Positions 14,160 through 21,216 of a stretch of DNA of 21,216 bases are shown piece after piece. Origin of the DNA: JASHZA01 sp035624865 (GTDB taxonomy: Bacteria > Desulfobacterota > Binatia > Binatales > Binataceae); assembly GCA_035624865.1 (NCBI GenBank), contig DASPQS010000007.1, positions 1-21,216 on the forward strand, read 5' to 3'. The notes under the pieces were generated by a model that did not search any database, was not told the origin of the DNA, and saw only the letters and a list, made by a program, of their open reading frames with translations. The translations under genes and the position numbers were made by a program. How positions within the stretch are numbered: position 1 is the stretch's first letter; the number at the start of each line of letters is the position of its first letter.

Positions 14160-15101
14160 CTAGGTAGGGGAGAGGCCGAGCTCCTTGCGAAAGTAATCGA
14201 TCGTTTTGGTCAGGCCCTCGCGCAACGGGATCCTCGGCCCCCAGTTGAGCTTGGCCCGCGCGAGCGATATGTCCGGCCTTCGCCGCACGGGATCGTCTGG
14301 CGGCGCAGGATGGAATGCGAGCTTCGAGGAACTATGCGTAAGTTCCAGCGTCAAGCGGGCCAGTTCAAGCACGGTGAACTCGTCGGGATTTCCGATGTTG
14401 ACCGGACCGGTGAAGTCCTCCGATTCCATCATCCGGACAATCCCCTCGACAGTGTCGTCAACGTAGGCGAACGAGCGCGTCTGCTTGCCGTCGCCGTATA
14501 TCGGGATGCCTTCGCCCTTGAGAGCGGCGACGCAGAAGTTCGACACCACGCGGCCATCGTTTATCGCCATCCGCGGACCATAGGTGTTGAACAGTCGTAC
14601 GATTTTTATGTCGACATTGTTCTGCCGGTGGTAGTCCATCATTAGACACTCGGCGACGCGTTTGCCCTCGTCGTAACACGAGCGTACGCCGATTGGATTG
14701 ACGTGGCCCCAATAGCTTTCGCTCTGTGGATGCTGTTCGGGGTCGCCGTAGACTTCGCTGGTCGAGGTGAGCAGGATACGAGCCTTCACTCGCTTGGCCA
14801 TCCCCAGCATGTTGATCGTTCCCATCACGCTGGTCTTGATAGTCTTGACCGGATTGTACTGGTAATGCACGGGCGAAGCGGGGCAGGCGAGATGGTAGAT
14901 GCGGTCGACTTCGAGGAGGATCGGTTCCACGATATCGTGGCGGACCAGCTCGAAGCGCGAATCGCCGACGAGATGCGAGACGTTGGCGCGCTTGCCGCTG
15001 AAGAAATTGTCGAGGCAGATGACTTCGTGGCCGTCATGCAGGAGCCGTTCGCACAGATGTGAACCGAGGAATCCCGCGCCGCCCGTAACCAGCGTTCGCA
15101 C
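14160..15101 (-). CDS. UDP-glucuronate decarboxylase (UDP-xylose synthase-like)
   Basis: Extended SDR sugar-nucleotide enzyme that oxidises and decarboxylates UDP-glucuronate, giving UDP-xylose or, in some bacterial members, releasing the UDP-4-keto-pentose intermediate. The 313 residues have GGAGFLG (7-13), the family-specific ACPASPVHYQYNPVKTIKTS (from about 72), Thr/Ser in LLTSTSEVYGDP (about 110-121), and catalytic Tyr143/Lys147 in SCYDEGKRVAE. GPRM and YGDGKQTRSFAYVDD follow. The YWGHVNPIG stretch is a hallmark of this enzyme rather than of dTDP-glucose dehydratases or GalE. The start is GTG at 15101, supported by CGGAGG 6 bases upstream. It lies 102 nt after the ArnB-like aminotransferase on the same strand, which suggests a shared path to an amino-sugar or pentose surface glycan. 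Confidence 0.93.
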   Translation of the reverse strand: MRTLVTGGAGFLGSHLCERLLHDGHEVICLDNFFSGKRANVSHLVGDSRFELVRHDIVEPILLEVDRIYHLACPASPVHYQYNPVKTIKTSVMGTINMLGMAKRVKARILLTSTSEVYGDPEQHPQSESYWGHVNPIGVRSCYDEGKRVAECLMMDYHRQNNVDIKIVRLFNTYGPRMAINDGRVVSNFCVAALKGEGIPIYGDGKQTRSFAYVDDTVEGIVRMMESEDFTGPVNIGNPDEFTVLELARLTLELTHSSSKLAFHPAPPDDPVRRRPDISLARAKLNWGPRIPLREGLTKTIDYFRKELGLSPT

Positions 15102-15203
15102 GTTTGCCTCCGTTGGCTGAATCAGACTTTGTGGAAATTCTACGGGTTAACGCAGCGCCTCGGAAGTGAGCCGGGGTGCCTGGGAATTGGCGCCCAATTG
15201 ACC

Positions 15204-16385
15204 CTAGCGGCGATTCTCGCGAACCAGGCCGTGAACCGTGTCGATCACGTAGGCGACGTCCTCGTCGCTCATCGTGGGAAAGATGGGAAGCGACAGGCAG
15301 CGGCTGTAGACGTCCTCGGCTACCGGGAAATCGCCGCTGCGATAGCCGTAGCGGGTCTGGTAGTAGTCCATCTTGTTGAGCGGGATGCAATGCACCGAAG
15401 TCCCGACGCCGCGGGACCGCAGCAACTCGACGAACTGATTGCGCCCAACGCGCAAGAGGTCCGGTTTGAGCCGCAGCACATAAAGATGCCAGGCGTGTTC
15501 GACGCCGGGCTCGGTGTAGGGAATCTGGAGCTCCTCTTCATGGCCGAAGGCGTCGTTATAGGCCCGGGCAATCGCCTGCCGGCGGGTGGTCAATTCACCG
15601 GCGCGCCGCAACTGAGCCAGGCCAATGGCTGCGTGTACGTCGGAAAGATTGTATTTGAAGCCGACATCGTGGATTTCGTAAAACCACGAACCGCTGGCGT
15701 CGTAGCGCTTCCACGCATCACGATCCATCCCGTGCAAGCTCGCGACCGCCATCTTGGCCGCCAGCGCATCATCTTCGGTCGTGATCATCCCACCCTCGGC
15801 CGAGGTGATGTTCTTCGTCGCGTAGAAACTGAAGCAAGTGACGTCGCCGATTACGCCCACTTTCGCCATTCCGCGCCCTTCCAGATATCGTGCGGAGCCG
15901 AACGCATGCGCGGCATCCTCGACCACCTTCAGGTTGTGACGGCGCGCAAGCCCCAAGATGCGATCCATATCGCACGGCTGACCGGCAAAATGAACCGGCA
16001 TGATGGCCCGGATGTTGCGATGTCCGTTGCCTTCAAGCGCCTCTTCGATCCGGGCTGGATTGATATTGAACGTGCCAGGATCGATATCGACGAAAACTGG
16101 CCGAGCGCCAAGGTAGCCCATCACTTCGGCAGTTGCCGTGAAAGTGAACGGTGTCGTAATGACTTCGTCGCCCGGGCGCAGGCCGATGGCGAACAGCGCC
16201 AGATGGAGCGCGCCGGTGCAGTGAGCAACGGCGAGCGCGTTACGCGCGCCGACGTATTCGGCAAACTCTTGCTCGAAGCGTTTGGCCTTGGGACCTGTGG
16301 TAATCCAGCCGGAACGCAGGGCGTCGATTACTTCGCGCTCTTCATCGGGGCCAATGGCGGGGCGATGGAACGGAATCTGGCGCAT
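15204..16385 (-). CDS. DegT/DnrJ/EryC1-type sugar aminotransferase, ArnB-like
   Basis: PLP enzyme that turns a UDP-keto-sugar into a UDP-amino-sugar, with glutamate as the usual donor. The 393 residues open with FHRPAIGPDEE and SGWITTGPK. TPFTFTATAEVM and MPVHFAGQPCDMD follow, then the cofactor Asp157 in VVEDAAHAFG and Lys191 in SFYATKNITSAEGGM, which binds PLP. Later come FKYNLSDVHAAIGLAQL, EHAWHLYVLRL and CLSLPIFPTMSD. The order and wording match ArnB (UDP-4-keto-arabinose aminotransferase) and related PseC/PglE enzymes. The decarboxylase gene just downstream could supply its keto-pentose. The ATG at 16385 has a weak ribosome site. The precise sugar is inferred from context, not proven. Confidence 0.9.
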   Translation of the reverse strand: MRQIPFHRPAIGPDEEREVIDALRSGWITTGPKAKRFEQEFAEYVGARNALAVAHCTGALHLALFAIGLRPGDEVITTPFTFTATAEVMGYLGARPVFVDIDPGTFNINPARIEEALEGNGHRNIRAIMPVHFAGQPCDMDRILGLARRHNLKVVEDAAHAFGSARYLEGRGMAKVGVIGDVTCFSFYATKNITSAEGGMITTEDDALAAKMAVASLHGMDRDAWKRYDASGSWFYEIHDVGFKYNLSDVHAAIGLAQLRRAGELTTRRQAIARAYNDAFGHEEELQIPYTEPGVEHAWHLYVLRLKPDLLRVGRNQFVELLRSRGVGTSVHCIPLNKMDYYQTRYGYRSGDFPVAEDVYSRCLSLPIFPTMSDEDVAYVIDTVHGLVRENRR

Positions 16386-16446
16386 CTAAGGAATGGTCTC
16401 TGCCGCGAATGAATTCTTGGCCGTTGAAACGTGGCAAGTTCGCCCG

Positions 16447-16476
16447 AGTATAGCGGGGGGAATGAAAGCGCAGCAA
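16447..16476 (-). promoter_or_regulatory. Candidate sigma-70 promoter for the aminotransferase-decarboxylase pair
   Basis: On the minus strand, TTGCTG (16476..16471) is followed after 18 bases by TATACT (16452..16447, 5 of 6 matches to TATAAT). It ends about 60 bases before the aminotransferase ATG. It is the best -10 in the 245-base gap 16386-16630, where I see no gene. Confidence 0.35.
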
Positions 16477-16630
16477 GACGGCATGGTGGCGACGCAACGG
16501 GACTCTGCTGGAAGCCGCAAAGCCTAACCCGCGCGCGAGACCAGGTCATGGGTTCTGGCGTCACCTCGAGTGAAGCCCGGGCAACGCAGAACCACGCGGT
16601 CAACTTGGCCGCCGAGTGTGTGGCCGCCGT

Positions 16631-17686
16631 CTAATCCCAGCTATTGGCTTCATCGCGGTTGGAAGCATTCTTGCTGTCTGGCTCCGGACCCGACATCACG
16701 TAGGTTGGGATTCCGCTCTTCGCGGCAACGGCCTTTTCGAGTTTGTCCAAGTCGACATCGTCCTCGAGACCGAGCCGTTTCACTTCGTGGACGGCGTGAT
16801 TCCAAAGTCCCGGATACTTGGCATAGAGGTCGTCATGAACCTCGACGTAGAGCGAATCACCGCGCCAGCCGAATTTAATCGGCTGATAGACGAAGCGTCC
16901 GGGAGTGCCGACTTTTGTCTTGAGGTATAGGCGCTCGATATCCTCGGGATATAGCCTCACACATCCGTGACTGATGTTCATGCCGACGCCCCACGGGACG
17001 TTCGTGCCGTGCAAAGCGTATTCGGGCAGACTCAGCGAGAGCCGGTAGTGGCCGAGTGGATTGTCAGGGTCGCCGCCTTCGATCAAGTGGTCGGCTTCAC
17101 CATCGCGCTCCAGATGCTCCTCGTAAATGTCCTCGGGCACAACCCAGGTCGGATCCTTGGTTTTCGCGACAACACTCCAGTCACCCACTGGAGTCTTCCA
17201 ATCGAATCGCCCGAGTCCCACGGGAAAAGTGTAGACTACTTGCGCCCGCGAATGAGCGAATGCGGCGGCCGTGATCTTGCCCCTTTTGCGAGGGGCAACC
17301 GATGGTGACGGGTAGTAATAATACAGGCGCATCTCCGGGATATTCAGCACGATTCCGGAACGCGGAGCTTCGGGCAGGATGTGCTCGGAAGGAAGCACGA
17401 TCTCCTTCCCGGGCGGTGGCGACCACCAGTCGAGGTGGTTGTTCGCGTCGGAAATTTCCTTTGCCGAGAGGCCAAACCAGCGACCCACGTCGAGCAGCGT
17501 GTCACCCGGTTGGATCTTGTAGGTGGTGAGCGAACCGACGATATCGTCCCGGCCCGTAGGCAGCGGATAGGCGTAGAGCGGGCGATTGGCGAAGTCGGCT
17601 TCTTTCCACGTGTGCGCGAAAGACCGCCCGGTGAACGCCAGGAGCACCACCGCAACCGCGACCACCCATCTCACTGATTTCTCCAT
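16631..17686 (-). CDS. L,D-transpeptidase with LysM domain (YkuD family)
   Basis: Exported peptidoglycan enzyme that makes 3-3 cross-links or attaches proteins to the wall. The 351 residues begin with a signal peptide (MEKSVRWVVAVAVVLLAF, cut near SFA-HT). A LysM wall-binding domain follows (about 54-100: TTYKIQPGDTLLDVGRWFGL...GKEIVLP), then the YkuD catalytic domain (about 111-260). The active site is complete: H226 in YALHGT and C242 in ISHGCVRLYPEDIE. The C-terminal 90 residues are charged and may be an extra domain or linker. The ATG at 17686 has TGAGG 5-6 bases upstream. It lies 99 bases after pcrA on the same strand but is probably a separate unit. Resembles the ErfK/YbiS/YcfS group of Gram-negative bacteria. 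Confidence 0.93.
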   Translation of the reverse strand: MEKSVRWVVAVAVVLLAFTGRSFAHTWKEADFANRPLYAYPLPTGRDDIVGSLTTYKIQPGDTLLDVGRWFGLSAKEISDANNHLDWWSPPPGKEIVLPSEHILPEAPRSGIVLNIPEMRLYYYYPSPSVAPRKRGKITAAAFAHSRAQVVYTFPVGLGRFDWKTPVGDWSVVAKTKDPTWVVPEDIYEEHLERDGEADHLIEGGDPDNPLGHYRLSLSLPEYALHGTNVPWGVGMNISHGCVRLYPEDIERLYLKTKVGTPGRFVYQPIKFGWRGDSLYVEVHDDLYAKYPGLWNHAVHEVKRLGLEDDVDLDKLEKAVAAKSGIPTYVMSGPEPDSKNASNRDEANSWD

Positions 17687-17741
17687 TCGTCCTCAGGCGC
17701 AAGCGCGCACGCGTAAGGTCCGCGCGCACGAAACGCCCCCC

Positions 17742-17768
17742 TTTTGACGCATCGATCTCAAGTCAAAA
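17742..17768. repeat. Inverted repeat TTTTGAC/GTCAAAA between pcrA and the L,D-transpeptidase
   Basis: Two exact 7-base arms (17742-17748 and 17762-17768) face each other across 13 bases, in the 99-base gap after the pcrA stop. Arm centres are 20 bases apart, about two helical turns, which fits a dimer-binding site. On the minus strand it also contains TTGACT, a near-perfect -35, but no fitting -10 follows. An A/T-flanked weak pcrA terminator is the other reading. Confidence 0.35.
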
Positions 17769-17785
17769 TTCTAGGTGAAGTACAA

Positions 17786-19972
17786 CTATCCAGCAACGGG
17801 GCGCAAATTAGCGAATTTGAGCACCAGAAGCTTGAGCCCACCACGCTCGAACATGATCCACACCTTCGCCGCCTCGCCTCGCCCCTCGCGCCGTCGGATG
17901 ACGCCGCTACCAAAGGTCTGATGGTACACTTTGGCGCCAACCGCGAAAGTGTCGGCTCCGGCCGCGTCTTGTTCCGGCAATTGGCTGTCGCTGTAGTCGA
18001 CGTAGGGTTGCAGGGGAGGTGGACGGAGAATCGGTTGTACGCCTTTGTCGGGAGCGATCCGCCGCAGCAACGCCTGGTCGACCTCGTTGAGGAAGCGCGA
18101 AGGCGCGGTGTCCTGACGATTGCCGTAAAGTTCGCGCGATAGCGCGTTGGTCACATAGAGCAGGCGTTGAGCGCGCGTCATCCCGACGTAGCACAGCCGG
18201 CGCTCCTCCTCGATCTCGTGCGCGTCGTCTCCTGACCGCATATGGGGGAAGAGGCCTTCCTCCATCCCTGTGATGAAGACCGCGGGATATTCCAGGCCCT
18301 TGGAAGTATGCAGAGTCATCAGTGCGACCCGTCCCCCTTGCGTGCCGAGCTGGTCGCTGTCGTTGACCAGTGCCACTCGCTCGAGGAATTCACCTAGGCC
18401 GCCGGGGCCATGGTCGGCATCGAACGCGCTCGCCGCCGAAAGCAACTCCGCCACGTTCTGGCGGCGCGCGGCGCCATCGGCGAGTCCGTCCAGATAAGCG
18501 GAGAAACCGCTGTGCGCAATGATGCCGTCGAGCAACGCGCGCACCGTCAGCGCGCTGGCTCGCGCCATCAGATCGCGCATCCAGGAATAGAGCGTGCTCG
18601 CCTGTTTGGCGATGCGCAGCGCGACACGCGATTCGGTCTCAAGCCGTCCCATCGCCTCGAAGGTCGTGATATCTTCGCGCCGGGCGATCTCGCCCATCGC
18701 CGCGACCGTCTTCTCACCGATTCCGCGCGGCGGTACGCCAACCATGCGCTCAAGACTGAGCGCATCAGGCGGATTGGCGATCACGCGCAAATAGGCGATC
18801 AGGTCCTTGATTTCGCGCTGGTCATAGAAACGCAAGCCGCCGACGATATAGTAGGGTACCCGCCTGCGCACCAAAGCTTCTTCCAACACGCGCGACTGCG
18901 CGTTAACGCGGTAAAATACGACGATATCGGCCGGCCTCAGCCCGGCGTCGCCCGTCAGTTTGCCGATTTCACGGGCGACGTAGTCGGCTTCATCACGTTC
19001 GGTCAGTCCGGTGTAGTAGGTGACGGGTTCACCCTGAGCGTTGTCGGTCCACAGGCGCTTCGGCTTGCGCTGGCGATTGTTTTCAATGACCGCTCCGGCG
19101 GTGGCGAGAATGGTCTTGGTCGAGCGGTAGTTCTGCTCGAGCTTGAAGATTTGGGCGGTGGGAAAGTCGCGTTCGAAATCCAGGATGTTGCGGATATCGG
19201 CGCCGCGCCATCGGTAGATAGATTGATCCTCGTCGCCAACTACGCACAGATTGCCGCTGGCCGCTGAAAGTGCGCGTACCAGCAGATACTGCACGTGATT
19301 CGTATCCTGATACTCGTCGACGAGCAGATGCTCCGCACGCGTCTGCCAGCGCGCCAGCGCCTGCGGATTGGTTTCGAACAGCCGATGAGTCAGCAGCAGC
19401 AGGTCGCCGAAATCCAGCGCATTCATCTCGCGCAGGCGCTCCTGGTAGAGCCGGTAGACCTGCGCGATTGCGCGATCGCGTGCATCCGACGCTCGCTCGG
19501 CGAACTGATCGGGGAACAGCGCCTCATTCTTGGCCTGATCGAGGCGCGCGCGCACCAGTTCGGGCGGCGGCGAGTCGGCCAGTTGCGCTTCCTCGAGCAC
19601 GCGGCGAATCGTGGCAAGGACCTCCGACTCGTCGATGATCGTGAAATTGCGGTCGTAGCCGAGCGCGCCGCCTTCCTGCCGCAGGATTCTCGCGCACGCG
19701 GAATGAAAGGTACTGACCCAGGGGAAGCGCGAACCTTCGCCGAGCGCCAGCATGACCCGCTCCCGCATCTCGGCTGCCGCCTTATTGGTAAAGGTCACCG
19801 CGAGCGTTCGTTCGGGCGCCGCCACCCCCTCGGCCAACTGGTGGGCAACGCGAGAGGTAAGCACGCGCGTCTTGCCCGATCCGGCGCCCGCGAGGATCAG
19901 GATCGGACCGTCGGGCGCGACCACCGCCGCGCGTTGCTCCGGATTCAAATCGTCAAGACTGAGCGATGACAT
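17786..19972 (-). CDS. pcrA: ATP-dependent DNA helicase PcrA/UvrD (superfamily 1A)
   Basis: 3'-5' helicase for nucleotide excision repair and for clearing RecA or RNA polymerase from DNA. The 728 residues have all SF1A motifs: Q motif and LNPEQRAAV (9-17), Walker A AGAGSGKT (28-35), DEYQDTN (II), GDEDQSIYRWRGA (III), EQNYRS (IV), TLHTSKGLEYPAVF (V) and EEERRLCYVGMTRA (VI). The C-terminus keeps the Tudor-like RNA polymerase-binding domain (VGAKVYHQTFGSGVI...FANLRPV), which separates PcrA/UvrD from Rep. I chose ATG at 19972 because the helicase begins there; the in-frame extension to 20179 adds 69 residues with no family match. The ribosome site is weak. Divergent from rlmE across 211 bases. 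PcrA and UvrD cannot be told apart with certainty. Confidence 0.95.
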   Translation of the reverse strand: MSSLSLDDLNPEQRAAVVAPDGPILILAGAGSGKTRVLTSRVAHQLAEGVAAPERTLAVTFTNKAAAEMRERVMLALGEGSRFPWVSTFHSACARILRQEGGALGYDRNFTIIDESEVLATIRRVLEEAQLADSPPPELVRARLDQAKNEALFPDQFAERASDARDRAIAQVYRLYQERLREMNALDFGDLLLLTHRLFETNPQALARWQTRAEHLLVDEYQDTNHVQYLLVRALSAASGNLCVVGDEDQSIYRWRGADIRNILDFERDFPTAQIFKLEQNYRSTKTILATAGAVIENNRQRKPKRLWTDNAQGEPVTYYTGLTERDEADYVAREIGKLTGDAGLRPADIVVFYRVNAQSRVLEEALVRRRVPYYIVGGLRFYDQREIKDLIAYLRVIANPPDALSLERMVGVPPRGIGEKTVAAMGEIARREDITTFEAMGRLETESRVALRIAKQASTLYSWMRDLMARASALTVRALLDGIIAHSGFSAYLDGLADGAARRQNVAELLSAASAFDADHGPGGLGEFLERVALVNDSDQLGTQGGRVALMTLHTSKGLEYPAVFITGMEEGLFPHMRSGDDAHEIEEERRLCYVGMTRAQRLLYVTNALSRELYGNRQDTAPSRFLNEVDQALLRRIAPDKGVQPILRPPPLQPYVDYSDSQLPEQDAAGADTFAVGAKVYHQTFGSGVIRRREGRGEAAKVWIMFERGGLKLLVLKFANLRPVAG

Positions 19973-20060
19973 CGTGGGCTTGCAGCGGACAGGTTGCTGG
20001 ATGAAAGCAATTAAAGAGAATACCCGCTTGTATCGTCCGCGAAAAGTAGTGGAGAGAATT

Positions 20061-20087
20061 TTGCTGTGGAAGATGCGACAATATATT
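20061..20087 (+). promoter_or_regulatory. AT-rich candidate promoter between pcrA and rlmE
   Basis: In the 211-base divergent gap, TTGCTG (20061-20066) is followed after a short 15-base spacer by TATATT (20082-20087, 5 of 6). The core AATATATT (20080-20087) is a palindrome, so it could also serve as a -10 for pcrA on the other strand. The spacer is short and the -35 weak. I see no gene in the rest of the gap. Confidence 0.22.
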
Positions 20088-20183
20088 CGCAAGGGCCTCT
20101 TGTCCGCATAGCTTGCGCCTTCAAACGCGGCCGCAGACGACCGGGAGAGACAACATCCGGAAGGCCCACGCAACGACAAAACA

Positions 20184-20792
20184 ATGGCGCGTTACGAACC
20201 CCAGGATAAATTTTACCGCAGGGCTCGCGCACAGGGCCTGCCGTCGCGCGCGGCCTTCAAGCTCGAAGAAATCCTCGCACGGTTCAAGCTCGTTCGTGCC
20301 GGTGCGCGCGTGGTCGACCTCGGATGTGCGCCTGGCGGATGGCTCGCGATTCTGGGACATGCCGCGGGTGCGCAGGGACGTGTGGTAGGCATCGATTTGA
20401 GCGCCTGTGCTCCGATCGGAGCAAACGTCGCGACCATTGCGGGCGACATCCGCGACCCGGCGGTACGAGCGACGGTCACGCGGGCGCTTGGCGGCGCCGC
20501 GGACCTCCTGACCAGTGATCTTTCGCCGAAACTTACCGGTATTGCCGAGCGCGACCAAGCCCTCTCGTTCGAGTTGATCATGAGCGCGCTCGATTTCGCA
20601 TGTGCCGTGCTCAAGCCGGGTGGTGCGCTGGTGGCAAAGCTGTTCATGGGTAGCAGCTTTGACCACGCGCGAACTTGCTTCGAACGCCGATTTGCGCAGG
20701 TCGAGGTCGTGCGCACGCGCGCGAGCCGCCCGGGTTCGGCGGAACTTTACATCGTGGCGCAGAATTTCCGCCCCGCAGGCGCGCGCGAGTGA
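20184..20792 (+). CDS. rlmE: 23S rRNA (uridine-2'-O-)-methyltransferase RlmE
   Basis: Methylates the 2'-OH of the A-loop uridine (U2552 in E. coli) of 23S rRNA using S-adenosylmethionine, late in large-subunit assembly. The 202 residues hold the FtsJ/RrmJ fold. AFKLEEI gives the catalytic Lys26, VVDLGCAPGGW (43-53) is the SAM-binding motif I, and the catalytic Asp112 lies in TSDLSP. Lys152 (VAKLF) and Glu187 (SAELYIVA) complete the K-D-K-E tetrad. The start region MARYEPQDKFYRRARAQG is typical. The ATG at 20184 has no near Shine-Dalgarno; GGAAGG is about 20 bases away. A 62-base gap leads to the nuclease-domain lipoprotein gene, so they may share an mRNA. Confidence 0.95.
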   Translation: MARYEPQDKFYRRARAQGLPSRAAFKLEEILARFKLVRAGARVVDLGCAPGGWLAILGHAAGAQGRVVGIDLSACAPIGANVATIAGDIRDPAVRATVTRALGGAADLLTSDLSPKLTGIAERDQALSFELIMSALDFACAVLKPGGALVAKLFMGSSFDHARTCFERRFAQVEVVRTRASRPGSAELYIVAQNFRPAGARE

Positions 20793-20854
20793 GCGGCTTG
20801 TGGGGTGTATTGTCGTTTTGGCATGATCGCGAGTCCGCGCATAAGGTGGATTCA

Positions 20855-21216
20855 ATGACGCCGCGGCAGGAAATGAGATTGCTTTGGCCGTGGTGGGTCC
20901 TGCTGGTGACCTTGGCCATTGCCTCGTGTGCGAGCGGCGGGGGTACGTTGGCAAACCAGGGCCAAGTGCGCGTGCGTGTTGCTGAAGTCGGCTACGACCG
21001 GGAAAGCGGCGCTCATTATGTGCTGCTGGAAGAGCGCGGCGGCAATCGCTCGCTGCCGATCCTGATCGGTGACGACGAGGCCCGGGCGATTCTTTTAGAG
21101 CTGCGCGGCATTAAACCCGATCGCCCGCTCACCTACGAACTACTGCGCGACGTGATCGTGCGTACCGGCAACCATGTCGACCGCGTTGTCATCGCGGATA
21201 TGCGCGACGAAATCTA
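20855..21216 (+). CDS. Bifunctional nuclease (DUF151) domain protein with lipoprotein signal (partial)
   Basis: Runs off the window end after 120 codons. The N-terminus has a basic start, a Trp/Leu/Val hydrophobic core (LLWPWWVLLVTLA) and a lipobox IASC with the lipidated Cys at 25, then a Gly/Ser linker (ASGGG). From about residue 39 it matches the DUF151/bifunctional nuclease domain: VRVRVAEVGYD, YVLLEERGGNRSLPILIGDDEARAIL, LRGIKPDRPLTYELLRDVI and the start of VDRVVIADMRDEI. The ATG at 20855 has AAGGTGG 7 bases upstream; a second ATG at 20873 would shorten but keep the signal. Most family members are cytosolic, so surface or periplasmic anchoring is unusual. Follows rlmE on the same strand. 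Confidence 0.88.
   Translation, partial: MTPRQEMRLLWPWWVLLVTLAIASCASGGGTLANQGQVRVRVAEVGYDRESGAHYVLLEERGGNRSLPILIGDDEARAILLELRGIKPDRPLTYELLRDVIVRTGNHVDRVVIADMRDEI

Noticed and set aside
15129..16412. Long plus-strand open frame (427 codons) opposite the aminotransferase
   Set aside because: It is antisense to a gene with clear catalytic motifs, has no recognisable domain, and long antisense frames are expected in GC-rich DNA.
16386..16630. Short frames on both strands in the gap between the L,D-transpeptidase and aminotransferase genes
   Set aside because: None has a ribosome site, domain or plausible composition. Only a candidate promoter is supported.
19973..20179. 69-residue N-terminal extension of PcrA
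   Set aside because: No helicase family has it, and it covers the intergenic promoter region shared with rlmE.
20121..20954. Minus-strand open frame of 277 codons opposite rlmE
   Set aside because: Antisense to a complete K-D-K-E methyltransferase; its sequence is Arg-rich without domain features.

Overview
The window is a GC-rich (about 60%) bacterial chromosomal segment with tightly packed genes. Its gene set is housekeeping plus small metabolic units. Nothing looks like phage, transposon, CRISPR or plasmid DNA, and I found no complete tRNA or rRNA gene. DNA polymerase I, RlmE, PcrA/UvrD, AcpS and an RpoE-type sigma/anti-sigma pair point to a Gram-negative didermic bacterium. A lipoprotein signal, a UDP-glucuronate decarboxylase and an ArnB-like aminotransferase fit that. 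The GldA/GldF/GldG/DUF4340 block is common in Bacteroidota and in several deltaproteobacteria-like phyla. With this base composition and an acyl-CoA dehydrogenase, the deltaproteobacterial or Binatota-like side seems more likely. That taxonomic guess is inference and weak.

Layout. 1-3897 (minus strand, read right to left): polA, then 30 nt later a TTG-started ECF sigma factor, then its zinc-finger anti-sigma factor, then the first 14 codons of an exported protein. 3898-8887 (plus): a four-gene ABC cluster (ATPase, ABC-2 permease, GldG-like auxiliary protein, DUF4340 protein). A possible 47-codon small ORF lies in the gap before gldG and overlaps its start as ATGA. 8902-9291 (minus): acpS. 9400-10175 (plus): a three-cysteine ferredoxin and an ArsN2-like GNAT acetyltransferase. 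10182-11911 (minus): an antibiotic-biosynthesis-monooxygenase-domain protein, an amidinotransferase/DDAH-fold enzyme and a small two-helix membrane protein. 12131-13273 (plus): an acyl-CoA dehydrogenase. 13284-17686 (minus): an SDR, a UDP-glucuronate decarboxylase-like enzyme, an ArnB-like aminotransferase and a LysM-YkuD L,D-transpeptidase. 17786-19972 (minus): PcrA/UvrD helicase. 20184-21216 (plus): RlmE, then a bifunctional-nuclease-domain protein with a lipoprotein signal, cut by the window end.

How they work together. The sigma/anti-sigma pair is an envelope-stress type regulator. The Gld-like block probably encodes one membrane machine whose cargo is unknown. The decarboxylase and ArnB-like aminotransferase would make a UDP-amino-pentose for surface glycans. 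The L,D-transpeptidase acts on peptidoglycan. The most system-like part of the window is the Gld/DUF4340 block. The other curiosities are the lipoprotein-anchored nuclease domain, the polymerase with a dead proofreading site, and several perfect dyads between divergent genes. No gap between genes exceeds about 250 bases.
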